From NCBI RefSeq assembly GCF_039528515.1, contig NZ_BAAALT010000034.1, positions 1 to 64,000 on the forward strand: DNA of 64,000 bases, written 5' to 3'. The notes under the pieces were generated by a model, which was given only the letters and a program-made list of their open reading frames with translations, was not told the origin of the DNA and made no database searches. This DNA comes from Luedemannella flava. Lineage in GTDB: Bacteria; Actinomycetota; Actinomycetes; Mycobacteriales; Micromonosporaceae. Of the stretch, positions 52,979 through 61,700 are shown one piece after another. Position 1 is the first letter of the stretch; every line of letters starts with the position of its first letter. Position numbers and translations under genes: made by a program.

Positions 52979-53650
52979 CACCGCGTCCGTGTCCACGAGC
53001 GACGCGAGCACCATGTCGGCGCCGGCCGCCACGAGGTCGTCGGTCGTCGAGCGGCCCGTGGCGACGCCGATCGCGCGAACGCCGTTCGCGTGCGCGCCGA
53101 CGATGTCGTGCGGCGTGTCCCCGATGACGATCACCCGGTCGCCGGCGTACCCGCGCCCGTAAGCCTGCGACGCCCGCTCGACCGCCAACCGCACGAGCGT
53201 CGCGCGGCGGCCGTCGTCGCAGCCGTAGCCGCCGACCGCGAAGTCGATCCGGTCGGTCAGCCCGAACATCGACAGCTTCTCGTACGCCGTCTCGCGCACG
53301 TTGCCCGTCACCACCGACTGGACCAGCTTCGGCACCTCGGCGAACGCCGCCAGCGCCGCGCCCGCGCCGGGCAGCACGCAGCCGGAGGCGACGATGTCGT
53401 CCCGGCGGCTTCTGAGGCCCTCGGTCAGCGCCACGAAGAACTGACGGATCAGCGCCTCGTCGGGCGCGATGCCCTGCGCGGTGAGCGCCTCCGTGATCAG
53501 GTCGTGGTCGGTTCGGCCGCCGAGGTCCGGCAGGTGTGTCAGGTCCTCGCCGGTGACCTCGCGGAACGCGGCCCGGAAGATGTCGACGGTCACGCCGCCG
53601 GTCTTGATGAGGGTCCGGTCGATGTCCCACAGCACCAGGCGGTCCGTCAC
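52955..53650 (-). CDS. HAD-family phosphatase (phosphoglycolate phosphatase-like)
   Basis: This is a 231-residue protein with motif I LVLWDIDRTLIKTGG, motif II QSVVTGNVRETA, Lys region VGGYGCDDGRRATLV and motif IV VIVIGDTPHDIVGAHANGV. The motif I Asp-x-Asp is intact. The GTG start at 53650 overlaps the stop of the amidase gene. The substrate is unknown. Confidence 0.85.
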   Translation of the reverse strand: MTDRLVLWDIDRTLIKTGGVTVDIFRAAFREVTGEDLTHLPDLGGRTDHDLITEALTAQGIAPDEALIRQFFVALTEGLRSRRDDIVASGCVLPGAGAALAAFAEVPKLVQSVVTGNVRETAYEKLSMFGLTDRIDFAVGGYGCDDGRRATLVRLAVERASQAYGRGYAGDRVIVIGDTPHDIVGAHANGVRAIGVATGRSTTDDLVAAGADMVLASLVDTDAVLRAALGT

Positions 53651-54339
53651 GACAACGCCCCCGTGACGAGGTCGCCGGGCTCGATGCCGGCGCGGGCCAC
53701 GACGACCCCGGCCGGCGTACGGATGCTGGACCCGCCCGCCGTGCGGTCGAAGCCGCCGCCGGTCGGGCCCGCGCAGCTCGCGATCGCCACCCACACGCCG
53801 TGCTCGGCCGCGATCCGGGCGGCACGTTCCTCCAGCACGTCGGCCTCGTGGTCGTGCTTGACGACGCCGGCCACGTACGCGTCGATGCCGAGGGCGGCCG
53901 TGTCCTTCGCGTGCTGCGCGACCCCGGTGTCCTTGCAGATGCCCAGGCCCAGCCGCCAGCTGTCGACCTCGATCGCGACGGGCGCCGGGCCCGGCACGAA
54001 CCGGCGGGCCTCCTCGTCGCCGAGCCACAGCTTGCGGTAGGCGACCGTGACGCCCGCCCCGTCGACGGCCAGGAACGCGATGTGCGGCCCGTCGATCGGG
54101 GCGCCGACCAGCGCCAACGAGCCCGTCGCCGCGCAGGAGTCCACAATGGGGGCAAGGCTCGGATCGTCCGGCGCGATGCTGTCCGCCGCCAGTTCGTAGC
54201 CCGTGAGCGACAGTTCGGGGAACACCACGACCCGCGCGTTCGCGGCCCGCACCGCGTCGGCGTGCCGGCCGGCGTTGCCGGCCACGTCGTGGGCGACTGT
54301 CACCGGCTGCGCGACGGCGATCATCAGGGGTGCGCGCAC
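53647..54339 (-). CDS. Carbon-nitrogen hydrolase (nitrilase superfamily)
   Basis: This is a 230-residue protein with the Glu-Lys-Cys triad in VVFPELSLTGYE, VAYRKLWLGDEE and LGICKDTGVAQHAKDTA. I chose the GTG at 54339 because AAGGAGGTCAG lies directly before it; the longer TTG start at 54363 runs through that site. It is a probable amidase of small amides. It overlaps the downstream HAD gene by four bases. Confidence 0.85.
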   Translation of the reverse strand: MRAPLMIAVAQPVTVAHDVAGNAGRHADAVRAANARVVVFPELSLTGYELAADSIAPDDPSLAPIVDSCAATGSLALVGAPIDGPHIAFLAVDGAGVTVAYRKLWLGDEEARRFVPGPAPVAIEVDSWRLGLGICKDTGVAQHAKDTAALGIDAYVAGVVKHDHEADVLEERAARIAAEHGVWVAIASCAGPTGGGFDRTAGGSSIRTPAGVVVARAGIEPGDLVTGALS

Positions 54340-54372
54340 CTGACCTCCTTGCCGGTCCGACAATGGACGTGC

Positions 54373-54569
54373 TCACATCGTAGGCGCCGCGGCCTGCGCG
54401 CGGCTCTCGGCGATGACCTCGGGCGGGAACCCCGCGAAGAACGCGGCGTTCTCGTCGGTGAGATCCTCGCGCGGCGGCACTTCTCGCCGACCCTGGTCAG
54501 GGCGTCGTCCGCGTAGTCGCCGTGGCGGACGAGGTAGAGCACGCGGTTGGCCGTCCGCGCAGCGTACAA
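54373..54569 (-). pseudogene. Histidine phosphatase gene with internal deletion
   Basis: One frame gives NRVLYLVRHGDYADDALTRVGE, a clear RHG start of a phosphoglycerate-mutase-like phosphatase. A second frame gives VPPREDLTDENAAFFAGFPP and then EVIAESRAQAAAPTM before a TGA at 54373. The middle and the second catalytic histidine are missing. Confidence 0.55.
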
Positions 54570-54576
54570 AGGCGTG

Positions 54577-55536
54577 TCACCGGCGGGCGGCGAACCGGTC
54601 GGTCGCGGCGACCAGCGCCGTGGTCATGTCCGTGAACCCCGCCCCGTGGCCGGCGCCCTCGATGATGAACAGCTCGGCGTCCGGCCATTCCAGGGCCAGG
54701 CGCCAGGGTGCCTCGATGGGTGAGCTGATGTCGCGTCGACCGTGCACGAGCACGCCCGGGATGCCGGCGAACCGGTGCGCCCCGGCCGGCAGCTGCCCGT
54801 CCATCCAGCAGGCGTGCCGCCAGTAGTGGGTGACCAGGCGGGCGAAGGCCATCCGGAACACCGGGTCGCGATAGCGCTTGTCGTGCTTGCGCGGCCCCGC
54901 GGTGGCGACGTGCGTGTCCTCCCACTCGCACCAGTCGATCGCGGCCTGCTCCCGCACCGCCGGGTCCGGGCTCTCGAGCAGCCTGGCGTACGCGTCGGCG
55001 AGGTTGCCGTCCCGGTCGGCCGTGGGCACGCCGTCGCGGAACCGCGCCCACTCCTCGGGGAAGATCCGGCCCATCGCACGGGTGATCCACTCGACCTCGC
55101 GGTGGGTGCCCTCCACGACGCTGAACAGCACCATCTCGCTCACGCGCTCGGGGTGCGCCATGGCGTACGCCTGGCCGAGCGCGGAGCCCCACGAGCCGCC
55201 GAACACCAGCCACTTCTCGATGCCCAGGTGGGTGCGCAGCCGTTCCATGTCGGCGACCAGGTGCGCGGTGGTGTTGGTGGACAGGTCGGTGGTCGGGTCG
55301 CTGGCGTGCGGGGTGCTGCGCCCGCACCCGCGCTGGTCGAACAGGACGACGCGGTAGGCGGCCGGGTCGAAGAACCGCCGCCACCACGGGTTGCAGCCCG
55401 ACCCCGGACCGCCGTGCAGCACCACGGCCGGCTTTCCGTCGGGGTTGCCGACGGTCTCCCAGTACACGAGGTTGCCGTCGCCGACATCGAGCATGCCGTC
55501 CGCATAAGCGTCGATGTCCGGGTACAAACTCGTCAC
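54577..55536 (-). CDS. pip: Proline iminopeptidase
   Basis: This is a 319-residue alpha/beta hydrolase of the S33 family. It has HGGPGSGCNPWWRRFFDP, FDQRGCGRSTPH, the nucleophile elbow GGSWGSALGQAYA near residue 113, an Asp in VHGRRDISSP and the His in EGAGHGAG. It releases N-terminal proline from peptides. The GTG start overlaps the ABC-F stop by four bases. Confidence 0.93.
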   Translation of the reverse strand: MTSLYPDIDAYADGMLDVGDGNLVYWETVGNPDGKPAVVLHGGPGSGCNPWWRRFFDPAAYRVVLFDQRGCGRSTPHASDPTTDLSTNTTAHLVADMERLRTHLGIEKWLVFGGSWGSALGQAYAMAHPERVSEMVLFSVVEGTHREVEWITRAMGRIFPEEWARFRDGVPTADRDGNLADAYARLLESPDPAVREQAAIDWCEWEDTHVATAGPRKHDKRYRDPVFRMAFARLVTHYWRHACWMDGQLPAGAHRFAGIPGVLVHGRRDISSPIEAPWRLALEWPDAELFIIEGAGHGAGFTDMTTALVAATDRFAARR

Positions 55537-57131
55537 CGGGGGTCCACCTCCGTGATGTCGCCGTCGAGCCGCAGCCAGCGCGTGATCCCGGCGGTGCGCA
55601 GGAACGGCAGGTCGTGACTGGACACGATGAGCGCGCCCCGGTAGGCGGCGAGCGCCTGGGCGAGCTGTTCGACGCTGGCCAGGTCGAGGTTGTTGGTCGG
55701 CTCGTCGAGCAGGAGCAACTGCGGGGCCGGCTGGGCCAGCAGCAGCGACGCGAGCGTCGCCCGGAACCGTTCCCCGCCGGAGAGCGTACCGACGGTCTGG
55801 TCCGCGCGTCCGCCCCGGAACAGGAACCGGGCCAGCGCCGCGCGGATCTCGTTGGTGGTCGCCGACGGCGCCAGCCGCTCGGCGTTCGTCGCGATGGTGG
55901 CCGTCGGGTCGAGCAGGTCGAGGCGTTGCGGCAGGTAGCGCAGCGGCACCGCCGGGGTCACGGTGCCCGCGGTCGGGGTCAGCGTGCCCACAATGGTCTC
56001 CAGCAGGGTCGTCTTGCCGGCACCGTTGGGGCCGAGCAGGGCGATCCGCTCCGGCCCGCGCACGTCGAGGTCGACCCGGGCGCCGTTGCGCAGCACCGCG
56101 TCGCGCACCGTGAGGACGGTCCGGCCGGCCGGCACGGCCGTGTGCGGCAGGTCGACGCGGATCGTGTCGTCGTCGCGCACCGCGTCCTCGGCCTCGGTCA
56201 GCCGTACGCGCGCCTCGTCGAGCTTCTCGCCGTGCAGGGTGCGCTGCCGGCCGGCGCTCTGCTGCGCCTGCCGTTGGAGCGCGCCCGCGACGATCTTCGG
56301 GATGCCGCCCGCGAGCTGCTGGCGCCGTCCCTGGCTGGCGCGTCGGTCGGCCTTCATCCGGGCCTCGATGAGGTCGCGCTGCTGGCGGCGCACGTCGCCC
56401 TCGGCGGCGCGGACCAGCCGCAGGGCGGTCTCCTGCTCGGCGGCCACGGCCGCCTCGTAGTCGCTGAACGCGCCGCCGTAGAAGCGCAGGCCGCCGTCGC
56501 GCAACTCGGCGATCTGGTCGACCCGCTCCAGCAGCTCCCGGTCGTGGCTGACGACCACGAGGACGCCGGGCCAGGCGGCCACCACGTCGGACAGGCGCGT
56601 GCGCGCGTCGAGGTCCAGGTTGTTGGTGGGCTCGTCGAGCAGCAGCACGCCGGGCGGGTTCAGCACGTACGCGGCGAGGCCCAGCAGCATCGCCTCGCCG
56701 CCGGAGACCTCCCCGACGCGCCGGTCGAGTCCGATGTGGGCGAGCCCGAGGCGGTCCAGGGCCGCCCGGGCGCGCTCGTCCACGTCCCAGTCGTCGCCGA
56801 CCGCGGCGAAGTCGTCGTCGGTGCCGTGGCCGGCCTCGATGGCGTGCAGCGCGCGCCGCGTGGCGGCGATGCCGAGCACCTCGGCCACCGGCAGGCCGGG
56901 GTCGAGGGTGAGGTCCTGGCGCAGGTACCCGATCGTGCCGGCGACCTGCACGTGGCCGCGGGCCGGGCGCAGCGCGCCGGCGACGAGGCGCAGCAGGGTG
57001 GACTTGCCGGATCCGTTGGTGCCGACGAGGCCGGTGCGGCCCGGGCCGACCGCGAAGGTCAGCTCGTCGAACAGGCGCTGCCCGTCGGGCCAGGTGAAAT
57101 GGAGGTCGTTGACGACAATGGCGTGCTGCAT
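55533..57131 (-). CDS. ABC-F family ATPase
   Basis: This is a 532-residue protein with two ABC domains and no membrane segment. Walker A motifs are GTNGSGKST and GPNGAGKTT. Signatures are VSGGE and LSGGE, and both Walker B motifs read LLLDEPTNNLDL. A charged linker of about 80 residues (RLVRAAEGDVRRQQRDLIEARMKADRRASQGRRQQ) separates the domains. ABC-F proteins act on ribosomes, often giving antibiotic resistance. A short upstream ORF may regulate it. Confidence 0.9.
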   Translation of the reverse strand: MQHAIVVNDLHFTWPDGQRLFDELTFAVGPGRTGLVGTNGSGKSTLLRLVAGALRPARGHVQVAGTIGYLRQDLTLDPGLPVAEVLGIAATRRALHAIEAGHGTDDDFAAVGDDWDVDERARAALDRLGLAHIGLDRRVGEVSGGEAMLLGLAAYVLNPPGVLLLDEPTNNLDLDARTRLSDVVAAWPGVLVVVSHDRELLERVDQIAELRDGGLRFYGGAFSDYEAAVAAEQETALRLVRAAEGDVRRQQRDLIEARMKADRRASQGRRQQLAGGIPKIVAGALQRQAQQSAGRQRTLHGEKLDEARVRLTEAEDAVRDDDTIRVDLPHTAVPAGRTVLTVRDAVLRNGARVDLDVRGPERIALLGPNGAGKTTLLETIVGTLTPTAGTVTPAVPLRYLPQRLDLLDPTATIATNAERLAPSATTNEIRAALARFLFRGGRADQTVGTLSGGERFRATLASLLLAQPAPQLLLLDEPTNNLDLASVEQLAQALAAYRGALIVSSHDLPFLRTAGITRWLRLDGDITEVDPR

Positions 57132-57205
57132 GAGGGCCTCGCAGGGGGTGCGGATCGGACGGCGGCACGCGCGACACAGGTCGGCGCGGTGTGTGCGGCC
57201 TCAGA

Positions 57206-57250
57206 TCAGCAACGGCCCGCTCCCCTCAACGACGGCAGGGCGCTGACCAT
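57206..57250 (-). CDS. Possible leader peptide upstream of the ABC-F gene
   Basis: A 14-codon ORF, MVSALPSLRGAGRC, lies 75 bases before the ABC-F start with GCGGGG five bases before its ATG. Antibiotic-resistance ABC-F genes often have such leaders for ribosome-mediated attenuation. No clear terminator hairpin was identified, so the call is tentative. Confidence 0.3.
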   Translation of the reverse strand: MVSALPSLRGAGRC

Positions 57251-57281
57251 GCTAGCCCCGCCCGGTCGCGGCGCCCAGCGA

Positions 57282-57710
57282 TTAATCCACGTGCCGGGTC
57301 AGCACCACGTGCGGCCCGATGTTCGGGATGTCGAAGATCTCACCGCGCTGGGCGAAGCCGTGCCGGCGGTAGAACTCCAGGGCGCTCACCCGCGCGTTGC
57401 ACCAGACCAGGCCGCCGCCGCGGGCCGCGACGCCGGCGAGGCCGGCGGCCAGCACCTCGCTGCCGAGCCCTCGGCCGCGCTGTGCCTCGTCGGTGGCCAT
57501 CCCCCGGAAGCGCCACGCGGGCTGCCCGTCCAGGTCCTGCGGGATGAACGTGACGCAGGACACGACGTCGCCGGCCTCGTCGCGGTAGGCCAGGTGGAAC
57601 GAGCCGGGCCGGCGGTCCTCGGCGAACATGGCCGAGTCGCGCGGCTGGCCCGGCCGGAGCACCCGCCAGCGCAGATCCAGGATGTCGTCCAGCGGAACCT
57701 CTTCGATCAC
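57282..57710 (-). CDS. GNAT-family N-acetyltransferase
   Basis: This is a 142-residue protein with the acetyl-CoA loop RFRGMATDEAQRGRGLGSEVLAAGL and the C-terminal FYRRHGFAQRGEIFDIPNIGPHVVLTR. It is very similar in plan to ElaA/YitI-like small acetyltransferases. The substrate is unknown. It lies upstream of the ABC-F gene on the same strand, but a 150-base gap separates them. Confidence 0.85.
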   Translation of the reverse strand: MIEEVPLDDILDLRWRVLRPGQPRDSAMFAEDRRPGSFHLAYRDEAGDVVSCVTFIPQDLDGQPAWRFRGMATDEAQRGRGLGSEVLAAGLAGVAARGGGLVWCNARVSALEFYRRHGFAQRGEIFDIPNIGPHVVLTRHVD

Positions 57711-57866
57711 AGGCGAAGTGTCGCACTGTCTCTGATCTGACGCTCAATGTTGATCACGCTAAAACGGGACGAACCAGGCCTCCCTCACGAATCTTGAGGT
57801 GGGTGATCACCCGGTTGCCGGATACGCTCGATGGGTACGTTGGAGATTCTGATGTTGGCTGGTACG

Positions 57867-57892
57867 GGAATCGTCAGACTGGCCGCGTCGTT
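57867..57892 (+). promoter_or_regulatory. Sigma-R-type promoter of rbpA
   Basis: GGAAT (57867-57871) and GTT (57890-57892) are separated by exactly 18 bases, the spacing of the Streptomyces SigR consensus. It lies about 54 bases before the rbpA start. In Streptomyces coelicolor rbpA is known to be induced by SigR under thiol stress. Confidence 0.7.
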
Positions 57893-57945
57893 GGATCCAA
57901 CGGATGCCGTTGGAGCATTCCGAGTCCGGAGGGAACGAACCGATC

Positions 57946-58290
57946 ATGGGCGAGCGCATGCTGCGCGGTAGTCGTCTCGGCGCCGTCAGCTACGAATCCG
58001 ACCGCAACACGGAGTTGGCCCCGCGCCAGACCCGTGAGTTCCTGTGTGCCCGCGGCCACCAGTTCGAGGTGCCCTTCGCGGTCGACGCCGAGGTGCCGAC
58101 GACCTGGGAGTGCAAGTTCGACGGCACCGTGGCGCGCCTCGTCGACGGCAGCGAGCCGGAGGCCAAGAAGGCCAAGCCGCCGCGCACCCACTGGGACATG
58201 CTGCTGGAGCGTCGGAGCATGTCCGAGCTTGAGGACATCCTGAACGAGCGTCTCGAAGAGGTCCGCGTGCGGCGCGGCCGCACCGCCTGA
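57946..58290 (+). CDS. rbpA: RNA polymerase-binding protein RbpA
   Basis: This is a 114-residue protein with the near-invariant RbpA segments MLRGSRLGAVSYESDRN at the N-terminus and KPPRTHWDMLLERRSMSELEDILNERLEEVR at the C-terminus. A central zinc-type region has CARGHQFEVPF and WECKFDG. RbpA binds the principal sigma factor and RNA polymerase and stabilises open complexes in actinobacteria. I chose ATG 57946 because it gives the conserved start; 57904 would add 14 unrelated residues. Confidence 0.95.
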   Translation: MGERMLRGSRLGAVSYESDRNTELAPRQTREFLCARGHQFEVPFAVDAEVPTTWECKFDGTVARLVDGSEPEAKKAKPPRTHWDMLLERRSMSELEDILNERLEEVRVRRGRTA

Positions 58291-58304
58291 CGTCCACCAC
58301 GAGC

Positions 58305-58339
58305 CGTGGCGGCCCCGATGCCGGGTGCCGCCACGTTTT
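58305..58339 (+). terminator. Intrinsic terminator after rbpA
   Basis: CGTGGCGGC (58305-58313) pairs with GCCGCCACG (58327-58335) and is followed by TTTT. It lies 15 bases after the rbpA stop codon and just before the opposing fxsA stop. Confidence 0.8.
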
Positions 58340-58344
58340 CGTGT

Positions 58345-58863
58345 CTAATCGGGCCGGTCGACGATCTCGCCCTCGATGGCCGGGGGCGGCGTCGTCGGTG
58401 GTGGGGGCGGCGGTGACGGCGCCGGGTTGCGCTGGGCGGGGCCGTAGCGCACCCGCACCTTGCGCGGGCCGAACAGGTTCGCCCGGGCCTGGGAACCCAT
58501 CCGACGGTCCACCACGCGCAGCACGAAGCCACGGCTCAGCCGGCGCGTCGGCGGCGCCACCATCAGCAGCCCGATCACGTCGGTGATGAAGCCCGGCAGG
58601 ACCATGAGCAGGCCGCCCACGAGGACGAGCAGGCCGTCGGTGGCCGCGTTGCCCGGCGGGCGGCCGGCGGCCGCCTCGTCGCGGAAGGCGCGCCAGGCCC
58701 GGACGCCCTCGCGGCGCAGCAGCCAGGCGCCCGCCACGGAGCTCGCCAGCAGCAGGGCGATGGTCCACGGCACGCCGATCGCCTTACCCACGCCGATGAT
58801 CACGGCGATCTCGGCGATCGGCAGGACCACCAGAAGAAGGACGAGCAGCAGACGGCGGCTCAT
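58345..58863 (-). CDS. fxsA: FxsA-family membrane protein
   Basis: This is a 172-residue protein. Three to four helices and the FxsA pattern are visible: LPIAEIAVIIGVGKAIGVPWTIALLLASSVAGAWLLRREG and GGLLMVLPGFITDVIGLLMVAPPTR. The C-terminal tail is rich in proline and acidic residues. FxsA in E. coli affects phage exclusion; its role elsewhere is unknown. It follows the mannose synthase gene by 11 bases and may be in one operon with it. Confidence 0.9.
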   Translation of the reverse strand: MSRRLLLVLLLVVLPIAEIAVIIGVGKAIGVPWTIALLLASSVAGAWLLRREGVRAWRAFRDEAAAGRPPGNAATDGLLVLVGGLLMVLPGFITDVIGLLMVAPPTRRLSRGFVLRVVDRRMGSQARANLFGPRKVRVRYGPAQRNPAPSPPPPPPTTPPPAIEGEIVDRPD

Positions 58864-58874
58864 GTCAGCCCCGG

Positions 58875-59660
58875 TCAGTCGGCGGGACGGCCGGTGAGCT
58901 TGCGGCGCACGGCGGCGGCGCGGGCCTGTACGCCCCAGATGGTCGTCCGCCACAGCGCCTCACGCACGATGTTGGAGCTCATCTTGCTCGCCCCGCGTTC
59001 CCGCTCGGCGAACGTGATGGGCAGCTCCACGACCCGGAAGCCCTGCTTCAGCGCCCGCCAGGCCAGGTCGATCTGGAAGCAGTAGCCCTGCGAGGCCACC
59101 GAGTCGAGCTCGATCTTGTCCAGAACGGCCATCCGGAAGGCCCGGTAACCACCCGTGATGTCCTTGACCGGGACGCCGATGGCGGTACGGACGTAGAAAT
59201 TTCCGATGCGGGAGATGGCGAACCGGTGCGCCGGCCAGTTGACCACCTTGCCGCCGGGCACCCACCGGGAGCCGAGCACGAGGTCGGCGTTGGCCAGGGC
59301 GTCGAGCAGCTTGGGCAGCTCCTCCGGCGCGTGCGAGCCGTCCGCGTCCATCTCCACGACGACGTCGTAGTCGTGCTCGCGGGCCCACGCGAAGCCGGCC
59401 AGGTAGGCGGCGCCGAGGCCCTGCTTGCCCTCGCGGTGCAGCACCTTGATGTGGTCGTCAGCGGCCGCCAGCTCGTCGGCGATGGCGCCGGTGCCGTCGG
59501 GGCTGTTGTCGTCGGCGACCAGCACGTAGGCGGCCGGGACGGCCTTGCGGAGCCGGTCGGTGATGACGCGGATGTTCTCCGCCTCGTTGTACGTGGGAAT
59601 GACGACGAGCACCCGGCCGACGTTTGGGTACGTCTCGGCACCCGATGCTGCTTTCGTCAC
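58875..59660 (-). CDS. Polyprenol-phosphate mannose synthase (GT2, Dpm1/Ppm1 D2-like)
   Basis: This is a 261-residue GT2 enzyme with VVIPTYNEAENI, ADDNSPDGT, the metal-binding EMDADGSHAPEEL and GSRWVPGG, then the Dpm1-type ITGGYRAFR and QGYCFQIDLAWRA. It makes polyprenol-phosphate-mannose, the donor for membrane mannosyltransferases such as the PIG-V-like protein at 14.6 kb. In mycobacteria this domain is fused or adjacent to Lnt; here the two genes overlap by four bases. Confidence 0.92.
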   Translation of the reverse strand: MTKAASGAETYPNVGRVLVVIPTYNEAENIRVITDRLRKAVPAAYVLVADDNSPDGTGAIADELAAADDHIKVLHREGKQGLGAAYLAGFAWAREHDYDVVVEMDADGSHAPEELPKLLDALANADLVLGSRWVPGGKVVNWPAHRFAISRIGNFYVRTAIGVPVKDITGGYRAFRMAVLDKIELDSVASQGYCFQIDLAWRALKQGFRVVELPITFAERERGASKMSSNIVREALWRTTIWGVQARAAAVRRKLTGRPAD

Positions 59661-61255
59661 TCTTCCTGCCCTTCAGACACCGTTTCGGCGCGCCGGGCAC
59701 GCCGCCGGATGATTACCCCGCAGGCGATGATGGTAAGCGCCGCGCCGACGAGAGTGAATTCGGGCAGTCCCCCGAATCTGGTGGCAATGGTACGTCCGTC
59801 CGGCAGCGGAACCGTAGCGGTGATCACTTTGGGAGTATTGAACTCGGTCGCTTCGCTCACCGTCCCGTCCGGCGCGGCGAAGCCGGAGATTCCCACTGTG
59901 GAGGCCATGAGCGCCGACCGTCCGTGCTCGACGGCCCGCAGCCGCACCATTGCCAGCTGCTGCGCGGCCTCGGCCGCGTTGAAGGTCGCGTTGTTGGTCT
60001 GGACCACGATCAGCTGGGCGCCGCCGGTGACCACGTCCCGCACGATCGAGTCGTACGCCACCTCGAAGCAGATGACGTCGCCGATCGTGACGTCGCCCAT
60101 CGCCATCACGCCGGCCCGGTCACCGCCGATGAAGTCCGACCGGACCAGGTCGACCTTGTCGGTGACTTTCCGGGCGATGTCACGCAGCGGCACGTACTCC
60201 GCGAACGGCACCGGGTGCCGCTTGACGTACGGCGTCTGCGGCCCGCCGTCGGGCAGCCACACGATGCCCACGTTGCGTACGTGCTCGCCGGGGCCGTTGA
60301 GCAGCCCGCCGACGAGGATGGGGGCCTTGACCGCCGCCGCCGCCGCGTCGATGAGCCGACGGGCGTCGGCGTTGGCGAGCGGGTCGATGTCGGACGCGTT
60401 CTCCGGCCAGATGACCAGGTCGGGCTGCGGCTCGGCGCCGATGGCCACCCGGTTGGCCAGCGCGATCGTGGCGTTGACGTGGTTGTCGAGGACGGCCCGG
60501 CGCTGGGCGTTGAAGTCCAGACCCAGGCGCGGCACGTTGCCCTGCACGATCGCGACCCGGGCGGTGGGCACTCCGGACGTCGCGGCGGTCGGGATCGCCA
60601 GCGGCGCGACGGTGAACACCGCCGCCACGGCGACCGGCACGAGGGTCCCCCGGACCGCGAACGGGCGCCACGCGGCCAGCACGAGCAGCCCGCCGAGCAC
60701 CCCCACCCCGAACGTCACCAGCGGGGCGCCGCCGAGTGCGGCCAGGCCCAGCAGCGGCGAGTCGGCCTGGCTGAACGCCAGTCGGCCCCACGGGAACCCG
60801 CCGAACGGCGTCCGGTCCCGCAGCGCCTCCTGCGCCACCCACAGCGCCCCGCTGACCAGCGGCCAGCTCCACCGCCACCGGTCCACCACCGGGCTCACCA
60901 GGGCCGTCGCGAGGCCCAGCAGGCCGACGTAGGCCGCCTCCAGCCCGGACAGCAGCAGCCACGGCAGCGACCCGACATTGATGCCGGTCCAGGCGAGCAG
61001 CGGGACGAAGAACGCGGCACCGGTGATCAGGCCGAGGCCCAGGCCGGCCCGGGCCCGGCGCCGGTGCGTCGCCGCGGCCAGCAGCGCCACGCCGACGGGC
61101 GCGAGCCACCACAGGTTCGCCCGGGGGAACGACGCCAGCAGCGCTCCGCCGGCCGCCACGGCGGCCAGGCACGACGCCCACAGGGGCAGTGGCCGGGCCG
61201 GTGGCGGCGCGGTCACGGGGGCGGGCGCGTCGCTGACCGACGCCTCAAGCAGCAT
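59657..61255 (-). CDS. lnt: Apolipoprotein N-acyltransferase
   Basis: This is a 532-residue protein. About seven to eight N-terminal helices (to residue 220) precede a nitrilase-like periplasmic domain with the triad Glu in VIWPENASD, Lys in YVKRHPVPFAEYVPL and Cys in VICFEVAYD, and a final C-terminal helix. It adds the third acyl chain to lipoproteins. Translational coupling to the mannose synthase gene mirrors the mycobacterial Ppm1 arrangement. Confidence 0.93.
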   Translation of the reverse strand: MLLEASVSDAPAPVTAPPPARPLPLWASCLAAVAAGGALLASFPRANLWWLAPVGVALLAAATHRRRARAGLGLGLITGAAFFVPLLAWTGINVGSLPWLLLSGLEAAYVGLLGLATALVSPVVDRWRWSWPLVSGALWVAQEALRDRTPFGGFPWGRLAFSQADSPLLGLAALGGAPLVTFGVGVLGGLLVLAAWRPFAVRGTLVPVAVAAVFTVAPLAIPTAATSGVPTARVAIVQGNVPRLGLDFNAQRRAVLDNHVNATIALANRVAIGAEPQPDLVIWPENASDIDPLANADARRLIDAAAAAVKAPILVGGLLNGPGEHVRNVGIVWLPDGGPQTPYVKRHPVPFAEYVPLRDIARKVTDKVDLVRSDFIGGDRAGVMAMGDVTIGDVICFEVAYDSIVRDVVTGGAQLIVVQTNNATFNAAEAAQQLAMVRLRAVEHGRSALMASTVGISGFAAPDGTVSEATEFNTPKVITATVPLPDGRTIATRFGGLPEFTLVGAALTIIACGVIIRRRARRAETVSEGQEE

Positions 61256-61319
61256 CCGACCATGGTGCCCGACGCGGATCGTGGGCGACCAGGGAGGATA
61301 GGTGATTCACAGGCAGGAA

Positions 61320-61343
61320 GGGGCGCGGCTCGCGCCGCGCCCC
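61320..61343. other. Strong hairpin in the 445-bp gap before lnt
   Basis: GGGGCGCGGC and GCCGCGCCCC form a perfect 10-bp stem with a TCGC loop, 65 bases upstream of the lnt start. There is no clear T-run. The gap 61256-61700 otherwise shows no gene I can support. The hairpin may end transcripts from the kam operon or act in the lnt leader. Confidence 0.4.
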
Positions 61344-61700
61344 GACTCCCAGGTCCCTCCTGGCCGGTTCGGCAGGTCGGGCACGCACGCGGTCTTCGGA
61401 CCGACCCGCGATCGGCTGGCTGCCTGTCGCGCGTCGTTGTCTACTGACCGGGCGGTGCCACTCGCCGCGTGGCCCCTGCTCCACCCTGTCGCAGGGCCCA
61501 CCACCGTGACGACCGCCCTGGTAGCGCCACGCCCGCCCCCGACCGCTGGACTTGGCAACGCCAGCGGGCGCATGAACGTAAGGCGTACTGAGGGTCGTCC
61601 ACGGAAAAGGACTCAAGAACGGTACGACCTGTGGTGCGGGACCTGTCAACACTTCCGTCGAAGGATCTTGAGGTTGGCGGCGTGTCGACCCTGGCGTGTT

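Noticed and set aside
54577..57177. 866-codon single frame that could be read as an ABC-F/peptidase fusion
   Set aside because: The N-terminal part is out of frame with the real ABC-F protein; the iminopeptidase has its own GTG at 55536 overlapping the ABC-F stop.
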